A stretch of DNA of 22,503 nucleotides, from NCBI GenBank assembly GCA_945862495.1, contig CAMAYM010000038.1, positions 1-22,503 on the forward strand. Reading direction: 5' to 3'. This stretch comes from Bordetella parapertussis. GTDB lineage: Bacteria > Pseudomonadota > Gammaproteobacteria > Burkholderiales > Burkholderiaceae_B. Shown piece after piece: positions 13,684 through 20,887 of this stretch (within the stretch, counting starts at the first letter, position 1; each line of letters opens with the position of its first letter). The notes under the pieces are model-generated. The model was given only the letters and a program-made list of their open reading frames with translations. It did not search any database and was not told the origin of the DNA. The translations under genes were made by a program, and so were the position numbers.

Positions 13684-14060
13684 ACTCTTCGCTTGCGCTC
13701 ATCGCCATTTTCTTCTTATTGATTTATTGGGTATTTGGGAAATTGATTCAAGAGATTGAATTGATCTACTTTCGGAGCATAGGACGGCTACAGCCAGCGC
13801 TCAAAAAAGCGGTGTCTGGTGTAGCTGTCCTGTCCTGAAACCTCTGCACCTACTTCCGTATGCGTTCAGGAACGTGAAAGAGTTCAACGGGAGACGGTCT
13901 TATTCAAACTCCCAACCCACTTCGGCATTGGCTTGCCTGGTGGTTAACTCTGCGGCGTCCACCCATATACAGCCGTCCTTCACGTCGAACTGGCTGCGAG
14001 TGCGGGGTCGTTAGCCGTCATATCTCAACCCGCGTTTTTACCCTTTGGTCTAGCAGTGGC
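13684..14060. other. Gene-poor interval with a long hairpin and a possible gene remnant
   Basis: No convincing gene lies here. The main object is the 51-nt hairpin at 13781-13831. On the minus strand, 13900-13983 reads a protein-like 27-codon frame from a GTG (KDGCIWVDAAELTTRQANAE near its start), open further upstream to a stop near 14007. It may be a decayed gene or a small protein without a visible ribosome-binding site. The rest shows nothing recognisable. Confidence 0.5.
13781..13831 (+). repeat. Long imperfect hairpin of 51 nt
   Basis: AGGACGGCTACA (13781-13792) pairs with TGTAGCTGTCCT (13820-13831), 12 bp with one G-U. CCAG/CTGG and CGCT/AGCG continue the stem to a CAAAAA loop, with one unpaired G on one side and GTGT bulged on the other. 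Such bulged long stems occur in single-strand origins, ssDNA recombination sites and small RNAs. The integron R'/R'' core sequences are not present. Confidence 0.65.
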
Positions 14061-14480
14061 TTATCTGCTGGTTTTTGCCTGTACGTTGTTGCCAGATTGC
14101 CTGTGCTGATGGAACAGTTTCCTGTTCACGCTGTTGCCTATGTTCATGACTTTGAATGCCTGTGCTGGAGTGAGCCTGCTGCGTTGCTTGTTGTTCTGTA
14201 GTGCCTGTAAAAAGTTGTTCAAGACCTTGGCTTCATTAACGCCCAGCAAGTCGCCATGTTGCTTTAAGCAGTTGTGGGCAATGCGCTGGGCTTGTAGCAG
14301 CTGTAGGTCCAGTTCGGTGAAATTTTCAGCTGCTAAACCCTGCGATTTAAGCCATGTGTCGGCGCGCCGTGTATCGCAGTTCTCACGGTGTTGAATGTCC
14401 AGTTGCTTGAAGTGTTTGTACATGCATTTATTTATGCAACTGATGCAAAAACCCAGTAAATCTGGTTCTGCTCTATTCAT
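14061..14480 (-). CDS. Unknown basic protein of 139 aa or fewer
   Basis: It is the only minus-strand frame here with protein-like composition: a Cys-containing N-terminus (FCISCINKCMYKHF), Leu/Gln-rich helices (LDLQLLQAQRIAHNCLKQHG) and a basic tail (NRKLFHQHRQSGNN). No family was recognised. Neither the ATG at 14480 nor the internal ATG (MYKHFKQL, residue 20) has a good ribosome-binding site, so the start is uncertain. It is divergent from the maintenance operon beginning at 14563, a position often held by a regulator, but no helix-turn-helix is evident. Confidence 0.5.
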   Translation of the reverse strand: MNRAEPDLLGFCISCINKCMYKHFKQLDIQHRENCDTRRADTWLKSQGLAAENFTELDLQLLQAQRIAHNCLKQHGDLLGVNEAKVLNNFLQALQNNKQRSRLTPAQAFKVMNIGNSVNRKLFHQHRQSGNNVQAKTSR

Positions 14481-14523
14481 TGACTGGATTTCGGTTGCTC
14501 GCTGAAAACTTCAGAAAATACAG

Positions 14524-14562
14524 TTGCTTTGCCCTGTTTAAAACACTGAAAGGACAAAGCAA
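14524..14562 (+). promoter_or_regulatory. Hairpin enclosing the ribosome-binding site of the operon's first gene
   Basis: TTGCTTTGCCC (14524-14534) pairs with GGACAAAGCAA (14552-14562), 10 of 11 positions, across a 17-nt loop. The 3' arm contains the GGA of the Shine-Dalgarno and ends at the base before the ATG. In RNA this would hide the ribosome-binding site; in DNA it could be an operator. Confidence 0.55.
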
Positions 14563-15024
14563 ATGGCAACCCTGGCATCACTCAAACTGGTAGCGGCTAA
14601 AAAGCCCGCCCAACAAAACCCAGTCACTCAGCGACGCACCAAGCTGGCAAACAAAGTGCAAGAGCAGATTCTCTTGGCCACGGCCACGAGAGATGGAAAC
14701 AGCTATGCACCCACCCGCATCAAAACCGTCAAAAACGCTGAAGGCGAACGCGTTCAAGTCACGCAAGAAAAGCGCATCAAGCCGTGGTGGTTCACCACCG
14801 ATGCCGGCAAGGTGTGTATTGAGATCCGCTACGGCGCCAAAGTCATTGAACTCAGCAAAGGAAAAAGTGCCATTGAGATCACAAGCCCCGCCGCACTGAT
14901 TGAGGCACTTGAAGCTGTTAAGTCCGCCGTACTGGCTGGTGAGCTGGATGCGCAAATTGAGCAAGCCAGCGTGAAGGTGCGTGCCACCGATGCCCCAAAA
15001 GCCAAAGGACAGCGCGATGAATGA
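14563..15024 (+). CDS. DUF6641-like protein
   Basis: This 153-aa basic protein resembles, from memory, the DUF6641 family found in plasmids and integrative elements of Proteobacteria. Its N-terminus is MATLASLKLVAAKKP. It has a conserved-looking middle (RRTKLANKVQEQILLAT, then RIKPWWFTTDAGKVCIEIRYG) and a helical C-terminus (ALEAVKSAVLAGELDAQI). Function is unknown. It opens the plus-strand operon that ends at 20282. AAAGGA upstream supports the ATG but sits in a hairpin (14524-14562). Its last eight bases overlap the next gene's start. Confidence 0.72.
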   Translation: MATLASLKLVAAKKPAQQNPVTQRRTKLANKVQEQILLATATRDGNSYAPTRIKTVKNAEGERVQVTQEKRIKPWWFTTDAGKVCIEIRYGAKVIELSKGKSAIEITSPAALIEALEAVKSAVLAGELDAQIEQASVKVRATDAPKAKGQRDE

Positions 15025-15292
15025 CCCACGTCACGCTTTTGCTGTGATTGCAGCTGAACAGGTTCGCCGTGATGCTGCCCAGCGCCTGCAAAGTGTCGTG
15101 CAGGCTCTACAAATGTCCGTCCACGAAATCGAGCGTTATCACGCCAAGTTTGCCGAGGCGAGCGGTGACACAGAACGCGCCAAGCTCATGAGCTGGACTG
15201 TGCACTATTTGGTGTGCTGCACCGTGCCTAACTTGCGCATCGATTTGCTGGCAAACAGTCAGTTTGATCTTGACGCTTTGTGCAAGGAGTAA
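15017..15292 (+). CDS. Small helical protein of 91 aa
   Basis: No family was recognised. The ATG at 15017 overlaps the end of the previous gene by eight bases, so translation is probably coupled; the frame is open further upstream but that part duplicates the previous gene in another frame. It is mostly helical (EQVRRDAAQRLQSVVQALQM, HEIERYHAKFAEASGD) with two adjacent Cys near the middle. Its stop lies four bases before the next start, and its last codons contain the next gene's AAGGAG. Confidence 0.65.
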   Translation: MNDPRHAFAVIAAEQVRRDAAQRLQSVVQALQMSVHEIERYHAKFAEASGDTERAKLMSWTVHYLVCCTVPNLRIDLLANSQFDLDALCKE

Positions 15293-15295
15293 GCC

Positions 15296-15652
15296 ATGGA
15301 TGATGATTTGCTCTCCTATTTGTCGTCCTTTACGGGCACCAACTGCTACTACCAAATCTCACGCAGGCATCTGCTTACAGACGGTACCAAATACTTGGCC
15401 GATACGGCTGGGGCGTATTGGCTCATGGACGCCGTTGTCAGTCACCTGGATGAAATCGGCACTCAAGACTGGTTTGTCTTGATTCGCCTGCTGTTAGAGA
15501 ACGGTGGCGCGGTCATGATCTATGAAGATGGCAATGGTCATGAGCACGCCCGCCAAGCGATTGAATACACCGACTTTCCACTGAACAGCATCCAGCTCTA
15601 TGCCTGTTGGGATGGCGAGCACTGGGTCATCATGTTGCCCAGTGAGTATTGA
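15296..15652 (+). CDS. DUF6876-like protein
   Basis: This 118-aa protein resembles the DUF6876 family as I recall it: HLLTDGTKYLADTAGAYWLM in the N-terminal third, an acidic-aromatic middle, and the end YTDFPL...IQLY...VIMLPSEY. The family is common in plasmids and integrative elements, often beside DUF6641-type genes, without known function. AAGGAG seven bases upstream is an ideal ribosome-binding site. Its stop overlaps the probable start region of the NusG-like gene. Confidence 0.72.
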   Translation: MDDDLLSYLSSFTGTNCYYQISRRHLLTDGTKYLADTAGAYWLMDAVVSHLDEIGTQDWFVLIRLLLENGGAVMIYEDGNGHEHARQAIEYTDFPLNSIQLYACWDGEHWVIMLPSEY

Positions 15653-16631
15653 TCTGACAGCAACCGTTGTGAACGAGATGGAAAAGGCAGACCTCACCAA
15701 CACCACACTCACGATCCAAGAAGTCGCCAATCGACTGGGCCTTAGTGCCTTAGAACTGTCAGAGCTGCGCCTCACAGCTGAGGACCTGCCAATTGCTCGT
15801 CAAGGATTTAAGCTTTTCTACCACCTCCACAACGTCAAGGCTTTTGAGCGTGGTGAAACCGAAAAAGTCATTGAGCGCGTTTTGTCAGCTGATCGTCCAT
15901 TGGTAATGCTGCGCCAAATGGCATCGGCGGCAGGGTTCACCAAACTAAAAATTGCTGGAAAACAGGTGGAGCCAGTTAGCGTACAGCCGCAACCAAACAT
16001 AAGTCAGGCAAGAGCGAATGTAGACACAAGCGTCGCCCATGCAGCTGAGGCAAGAGCTGAAGTGACGACTGAAGTGACTGCCGGTCAGTCCCAAGCTTGC
16101 GCCCCCCGATTGCATAAACCACTAGATAGTAGTTACCCATGGTACGTGGTACACACCAAGCCCAGGCAGGAGATGGTTGCCTTGGAAAACCTCGAGCGTC
16201 AAGGCTATTGCTGCTATTTGCCCCAGTTCAAACTCAAAAAGCCCAAAGCTAGAAAGTTGATCGTGATCGATGAGCCCATGTTTCCGCGCTACCTGTTTAT
16301 TGGTGCTGATGCCTTGTTTGAGAAAAAAGGCACGTCATTCATCCGCTCCACCAAGGGCGTGCATGAGCTGGTGCGTTTTGGCACAGAGCCCGCACAAATC
16401 CGCTTTGAACTACTGCAAAGCATTTTTGATCGTGAGCAGGCACAGCACAGCAGTCCCAGTGAGCCGTTTCAAGCGGGTGACTGTGTGCGGGTGGTCGATG
16501 GGCCTTTGGCTGGCCTGGAAACCATCTACCAAGCGCAAACGGGTGAAGAGCGATCCATGATTTTGCTCAAGCTGTTGAACCGAGCTGTGCAAGTGCAAGT
16601 CGCCACGGCGCAGTTAAGGAAATTCGCATGA
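15642..16631 (+). CDS. NusG/RfaH-family antitermination protein with N-terminal extension
   Basis: The C-terminal half is a NusG paralog. The NGN domain begins at WYVVHTKPRQEMVALENLER (residue ~167 from this start) and runs through CCYLPQFKL and FPRYLFIG. A KOW-like domain follows (AGDCVRVVDGPLAGLETIYQ) and the end is VQVATAQLRKFA. NusG paralogs such as RfaH, ActX and LoaP bind RNA polymerase and suppress pausing or termination in long operons. The first ~165 residues are unusual: a helix-turn-helix-like TIQEVANRLGLSALELSELR, then an Ala/Gln-rich linker. This suggests added DNA targeting. The start is uncertain: GTG at 15642, GTG at 15669 and ATG at 15678 are all possible. Its stop overlaps the recombinase start (ATGA). 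Confidence 0.82.
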   Translation: MSIDLTATVVNEMEKADLTNTTLTIQEVANRLGLSALELSELRLTAEDLPIARQGFKLFYHLHNVKAFERGETEKVIERVLSADRPLVMLRQMASAAGFTKLKIAGKQVEPVSVQPQPNISQARANVDTSVAHAAEARAEVTTEVTAGQSQACAPRLHKPLDSSYPWYVVHTKPRQEMVALENLERQGYCCYLPQFKLKKPKARKLIVIDEPMFPRYLFIGADALFEKKGTSFIRSTKGVHELVRFGTEPAQIRFELLQSIFDREQAQHSSPSEPFQAGDCVRVVDGPLAGLETIYQAQTGEERSMILLKLLNRAVQVQVATAQLRKFA

Positions 16632-18289
16632 GCCACGAAGTTAATCAAGTTGGCAGTGAGGGAAGTAACCAAGCCAGCAATAGCAGCAATGCCCCTCAGT
16701 TCCGTGCGGCGCAGTACGTGCGCATGTCCACAGAGCATCAGCAGTACTCAACCCACAACCAGTCCGACAAAATTCAGGAGTACGCCCAACGCCGTGGCAT
16801 CGAGATCGTGCGCACCTATGCCGACGAAGGTAAAAGTGGTTTGTCAATTGGCGGGCGCGCCTCACTGCAAAAGCTGATCGCGGACGTGGAATCTGGCAGT
16901 ACCGACTTCAACATCATCCTGGTCTATGACGTCAGTCGCTGGGGTCGGTTTCAAGATGCGGATGAATCCGCCTATTACGAATACATCTGTAAACGCAAAG
17001 GCATCACGGTGGCCTATGTGGCCGAGCAGTTCGAAAACGATGGCTCGCCTGTCTCGACTATCGTCAAGGGCGTGAAAAGAGCTATGGCTGGTGAATATAG
17101 CCGTGAACTCTCAGCCAAGGTGTTTGCTGGTCAGTGCCGATTGATTGAAATGGGTTTTCGGCAAGGTGGCCCAGCAGGGTTTGGATTGCGCCGCATGCTG
17201 ATTGACCAAAGTGGTGAGCCCAAAGGCGAACTCAAGCGTGGCGAACACAAGAGCCTGCAGACTGATCGCGTGGTGTTGGTGCCAGGCCCTGCTGAAGAAG
17301 TGCAGGCCGTGCAAAACATGTATCAGTGGCTGATTGAAGAAGATCTGCCGCTGAGCCACATCGCCAAGCGGCTCAATGCCAGTCACATCATGACGGACTT
17401 GGATCGTGAATGGACGTCCAGCACCGTGCGCCAAGTGCTCACCAATGAAAAGTACATCGGCAACAACGTTTACAACCGCCGATCCTTCAAGCTCAAGAAA
17501 AAGCACGTCAACAACCCGCCCGAGATGTGGATCCGTAAAGAGAGCGCTTATGAGGGCTTGGTATCACTCGACACCTTCATGCGAGCCCAGGAGGTATTGG
17601 CTGACAGAAGCCGGCGCTTGAGTGATGAGGAGCTGCTCGAGCACCTAAAGCGACTGTATGACAGTTGCGGTCATTTGTCTGGTTTCATCATCAACCAGGC
17701 AGAGGACATGCCCAATGCTGTCACTTACGCCCAGCGTTTTGGCAGCCTGAGCCGTGCCTATGACCTGGTTGGCTACTTCAACAACCGAAACAGTGACTTT
17801 ATCGAAGTCAACAAGCGATTGCGTCGCTTACACCCAGAGATCATCCAACGCACCACCGAGACCATCGTGGAGTTGGGTGGCAAGGTAGACCGTGACCCCA
17901 AGACCGATTTGCTGCTTCTCAATGACGAGCTAGCCATCAGTTTGGTGATTGCCCGCTGCCAAACCTGCGAAAACGGCATGCAACGCTGGCGCATTCGGTT
18001 TGACACCCACGCCCATGATCCAGACCTCACCGTGGCGGTGCGACTGGACAGCAACAACGAGCTAGAACTCGATTACTACCTGCTACCGCGCTTGGATTTG
18101 CCTACACATGAAATCCGTGTCAGCACTCGCAACAGCGTGCAGTTTGAATGCTTCCGTTTTGACAACCTGGGCTTTTTCTATGGCATGTCAGAGCGCGAGC
18201 CACTGACACCCAAGACTTTTGAATATTCAAGAAAGGAGAGAAATGACTTGCCCACTGTGCCGAACACACCATCATCTGCCAACTCTTAA
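16628..18289 (+). CDS. Large serine recombinase
   Basis: This 553-aa protein has a resolvase catalytic domain, with YVRMS placing nucleophile Ser34, and the DVSRWGR motif near residue 100. The PF07508-type recombinase domain follows (GGPAGFGLRRML near 180; WTSSTVRQVLTNEKYIGNNV near 265-285). The C-terminal region is long, without the usual Cys zinc ribbon. Large serine recombinases integrate and excise elements by a double-strand-break, subunit-rotation mechanism. Overlap with the NusG-like gene and a following ParB-like pair show it is expressed as part of the operon. Loss of the zinc ribbon may mean that targeting is supplied by partners, possibly the two ParB-like proteins; this is inference. 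Confidence 0.88.
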   Translation: MSHEVNQVGSEGSNQASNSSNAPQFRAAQYVRMSTEHQQYSTHNQSDKIQEYAQRRGIEIVRTYADEGKSGLSIGGRASLQKLIADVESGSTDFNIILVYDVSRWGRFQDADESAYYEYICKRKGITVAYVAEQFENDGSPVSTIVKGVKRAMAGEYSRELSAKVFAGQCRLIEMGFRQGGPAGFGLRRMLIDQSGEPKGELKRGEHKSLQTDRVVLVPGPAEEVQAVQNMYQWLIEEDLPLSHIAKRLNASHIMTDLDREWTSSTVRQVLTNEKYIGNNVYNRRSFKLKKKHVNNPPEMWIRKESAYEGLVSLDTFMRAQEVLADRSRRLSDEELLEHLKRLYDSCGHLSGFIINQAEDMPNAVTYAQRFGSLSRAYDLVGYFNNRNSDFIEVNKRLRRLHPEIIQRTTETIVELGGKVDRDPKTDLLLLNDELAISLVIARCQTCENGMQRWRIRFDTHAHDPDLTVAVRLDSNNELELDYYLLPRLDLPTHEIRVSTRNSVQFECFRFDNLGFFYGMSEREPLTPKTFEYSRKERNDLPTVPNTPSSANS

Positions 18290-18321
18290 ACCCCTTAGTC
18301 ACAACCAACGAGGAAACCATC

Positions 18322-19269
18322 ATGCATGACACCCCAGAGAGCGTCACGCTCATACCCATCGACCGAATTGAGGTTCTTAATTCCCGAGACCGCAATATGA
18401 AGGTTTTTGAGGAAATTGTGGACAACATCCGCGCCATTGGGCTTAAAAAACCCATTACTGTCACCCAAAGGCAAACCGACAATGGCGAGCCGTCTTACTT
18501 GTTGGTGTGCGGCGAAGGGAGACTCAATGCATTTCGCATGCTGGGCGAGAGCCACATCCCAGCATTGGTGGTGGATGTGGATGATGAAGACGCTTTCATC
18601 ATGAGCTTGGCAGAAAACATTGCCAGGCGTGGCCATCGGCCCTTAGAGATTTTGGCTGACATTGAGGTGCTGCGTAACCGTGGTTACAGCGCCGAAGTGA
18701 TCATCGACAAAACCGGCCTGTCACCCAAGTACGTCAAAGACATTGTGTTCTTGCTGGACAAAGGTGAGGAGCGGCTCATTGAAGGTGTGCAGCGCGGCAA
18801 CATACCGCTCACCACAGCACTTGAAATTGCTAGAGCGAGTGAAACCGCGGCAGACGGTGAAACCAACCTCGGCGACTTGCTACAAGAGGCCTATGAAAGC
18901 GGTCAACTCAAAGGACGGCAGATCATCGAAGCCAAACGCTTGATTGAGAAACGTGAAGCTCACGGCCCATCGTCACCCTTGGCAGGGCGTTTCAAACCAC
19001 CCACTTCCAGTTACAGCTTGGTGCGCACCTATCAAAAGGAAGTAGATCGCCAGCGCAAGATGGTACTCAAAGCGGAGCACGCCCACCAACGCCTGTTGCT
19101 CGTGGTGCAAGGGCTCAAGACCCTGTTCGCCGATGAGCACTTCGTGAATTTGCTAAGAGCCGAGCAGCTGGACACCTTGCCCAAGTACTTGGCAGAAAAA
19201 ATTCAGTTTGCTGACATGGCGAATGCGCGTGTAGAAAACGAGCAAGCCCTTGAAGGAGTGGCGTCATGA
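18322..19269 (+). CDS. ParB-like protein with RepB-type C-terminus, copy 1
   Basis: This 315-aa protein has an N-terminal ParB/Srx-type domain (IPIDRIEVLNSRDRN, then VCGEGRLNAFRMLGESHIPA near residue 75, then MSLAENIARRGHRP). A helix-turn-helix region follows (YSAEVIIDKTGLSPKYVKDI near 115), with a helical C-terminus (LVRTYQKEVDRQRKMVLKAE; FVNLLRAEQLDTLPKYLAEK) of the kind labelled plasmid partitioning RepB C-terminal. ParB proteins are CTP-dependent clamps loaded at parS. No ParA gene lies in the window, so a classic partition role is doubtful. AGGAA upstream of the ATG; the end overlaps copy 2 (ATGA). Confidence 0.85.
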   Translation: MHDTPESVTLIPIDRIEVLNSRDRNMKVFEEIVDNIRAIGLKKPITVTQRQTDNGEPSYLLVCGEGRLNAFRMLGESHIPALVVDVDDEDAFIMSLAENIARRGHRPLEILADIEVLRNRGYSAEVIIDKTGLSPKYVKDIVFLLDKGEERLIEGVQRGNIPLTTALEIARASETAADGETNLGDLLQEAYESGQLKGRQIIEAKRLIEKREAHGPSSPLAGRFKPPTSSYSLVRTYQKEVDRQRKMVLKAEHAHQRLLLVVQGLKTLFADEHFVNLLRAEQLDTLPKYLAEKIQFADMANARVENEQALEGVAS

Positions 19270-20282
19270 ACCAGTTCCACGAATCAGAAAATCAAACAAC
19301 CAACCAAGCAAACTACAACGCGCACTTGACCGGCGAGCCACTGACCACGCTACTAGGGTTTGATCTGGAAACCCTTCAAGTGCCCATCGATGATCTGATG
19401 CCATGCAAAAAGGTGCCGGATGGTGTGATGAGCACCCGCAAGTACCGACAAATCGTGTCATCCATTCGTGAGATTGGGTTGATTGAACCCGTGTCGGTCT
19501 TACAGCCTGACCCTGAGAAGTCTGAGTACATATTGCTGGACGGCCATTTGCGTGTACTGGCGTTTCGTGAACTAGGGCGCGATACCGTGGCATGTCTGCT
19601 TGCCAAAGACGACGAGACCTACACCTATAACCACCGCATCAATAGGCTCTCAACCATCCAAGAGCACTACATGATTCGCCGCGCCATTGACAGGGGTGTG
19701 AGTAAAGAGCGGCTGGCCAGAGCGTTCAATGTCAACTTGAGTGCCATTAACAGGCGCATCAATTTGCTGGAAGGCATTTGCCCAGATGCCATTCGTTTGC
19801 TTCAAGACCACCAGTTCACGCCAGACGTGACAAGGGTACTGAGGAACATGAAGGCTGCACGGCAAGTGGAGGCCGTGGAGCTGATGATTGCCAGCAGCAC
19901 CATCACTGTGGCGCATGCTGAAGCCTTATTCAAAGCCACACCACCAGAGCAGCGCACGGACATGAAGCCAGCACTTCTTGAAAAGCGTGTGGCACCCATT
20001 GAGCAGATCGTCAAACTTGAACGAGAGATGAACCAAGTGCAGGCCAGCTACAAGGATGCGGAAGAAAACTATGGCTCTGAGCTACTGAACTTGGTGGTTG
20101 CCAAAGGCTATGTGACCAAGCTGCTATCTAACCCAGCCGTCAAAAGCTACATCGGCCGCCACGAACCCGAAATCCTGACCCACCTGGAGCTGGTGGTGAA
20201 CACCGTCAGCATGGAAGAAGCCGTGCAGCAACAGTCCCAGACCATGGAAACGGCCTCAGGTGAGTCTGCTAGCGAAAGCTGA
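19266..20282 (+). CDS. ParB/RepB-like protein, copy 2
   Basis: This 338-aa protein is a paralog of the preceding one. The ParB-type domain includes RQIVSSIREIGLIEPVSVLQ (near 60) and LLDGHLRVLAFRELGRD (near 95). The RepB partition domain follows (YMIRRAIDRGVSKERLARAF, NVNLSAINRRINLLEGICPD). The C-terminus is a long helical, likely coiled-coil region (KLEREMNQVQASYKDAEENY) ending in a Gln/Ser-rich tail. The second copy may form a heteromer with the first. It is the last gene of the operon; a weak hairpin TTCTC/GAGAA at 20317-20331 follows. The element most likely ends between here and 20450. Confidence 0.85.
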   Translation: MNQFHESENQTTNQANYNAHLTGEPLTTLLGFDLETLQVPIDDLMPCKKVPDGVMSTRKYRQIVSSIREIGLIEPVSVLQPDPEKSEYILLDGHLRVLAFRELGRDTVACLLAKDDETYTYNHRINRLSTIQEHYMIRRAIDRGVSKERLARAFNVNLSAINRRINLLEGICPDAIRLLQDHQFTPDVTRVLRNMKAARQVEAVELMIASSTITVAHAEALFKATPPEQRTDMKPALLEKRVAPIEQIVKLEREMNQVQASYKDAEENYGSELLNLVVAKGYVTKLLSNPAVKSYIGRHEPEILTHLELVVNTVSMEEAVQQQSQTMETASGESASES

Positions 20283-20453
20283 CACAGCTCATTCACCAGC
20301 GCAGACACCGACTCTATTCTCAAAACGAGAAGTAATTTTGTTCAAACTTAGAACTGACGCTTGTTATGAGGTAAACTTGTTCGAATTCTTACAAAAGTGG
20401 GTTACACCTTACTTTTACCCCCTATGCCGCGCCGCCCGATTGTGACACGGCAC

Positions 20454-20465
20454 TGCGGTAGCCTG
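20454..20465 (+). promoter_or_regulatory. ops-like site upstream of the polysaccharide operon
   Basis: TGCGGTAGCCTG matches the RfaH ops consensus GGCGGTAGCNTG at all fixed positions but the first. It lies 50 bp upstream of the EPS regulator start, inside the presumed leader, which is where ops sites sit in enterobacterial polysaccharide operons. It implies a NusG-family antiterminator acting on this cluster; which one is unknown. Confidence 0.45.
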
Positions 20466-20515
20466 CCCAAAGCATTTACAGACCTCACGACAACCCTAAA
20501 AAGTTGCCCAAAACA

Positions 20516-20887
20516 ATGACCAGCCGCCAAGCCAAGATCCAAGAAGACACTCATTTCCGGATCATGCGCATCTTGCAAGACAACCCGGACCTGACCCAGC
20601 GTGAGCTTGCCGACAAGCTCGGTATGAGCGTGGGTGGGCTGAACTACTGCCTGAACGCCCTCATCGACAAGGGCTTTGTGAAGATGGCGAACTTTTCGAA
20701 GAGTAAGAACAAGTTCAAGTACGTCTACCTGCTCACCCCCCAGGGCATCGCTGAAAAGGTTGCCCTGACCAGCCGGTTCTTGAAGCGCAAGATGGAAGAG
20801 TACGACGCGTTGAAAGTGGAGATTGATGCGTTGAAGGCGGAAGTAGGCGAAGACCAGGCAAGCGGACAGAGGACTCTGAAGGTATGA
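20516..20887 (+). CDS. EPS-associated MarR-family regulator
   Basis: This 123-aa protein has a winged-helix domain: TQRELADKLGMSVGGLNYCL is the recognition helix region and GFVKMANFSKSKNKFKYVYL the wing. The helical C-terminus has the LTSRFLKRKMEEYDALKVEI pattern of the EPS-associated MarR family (TIGR04176 as I recall). Members sit at the head of exopolysaccharide clusters. ATG at 20516 was chosen over the upstream TTG at 20504 to fit the family's MTSRQAKIQEDTHFR start. It overlaps the glycosyltransferase gene by four bases. Confidence 0.88.
   Translation: MTSRQAKIQEDTHFRIMRILQDNPDLTQRELADKLGMSVGGLNYCLNALIDKGFVKMANFSKSKNKFKYVYLLTPQGIAEKVALTSRFLKRKMEEYDALKVEIDALKAEVGEDQASGQRTLKV

Noticed and set aside
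13781..13831. Integron attC site
   Set aside because: The stem lacks the GTTRRRY/RYYYAAC core sites, and there is no IntI-type integrase or cassette array.
14134..14394. Plus-strand 86-codon frame
   Set aside because: It is antisense to the better minus-strand gene, with Ser/Cys-rich shadow-like composition and no ribosome-binding site.
16019..16025. TGTAGAC inside the NusG-like gene
   Set aside because: It is within the coding sequence, and no other part of the promoter module is present.
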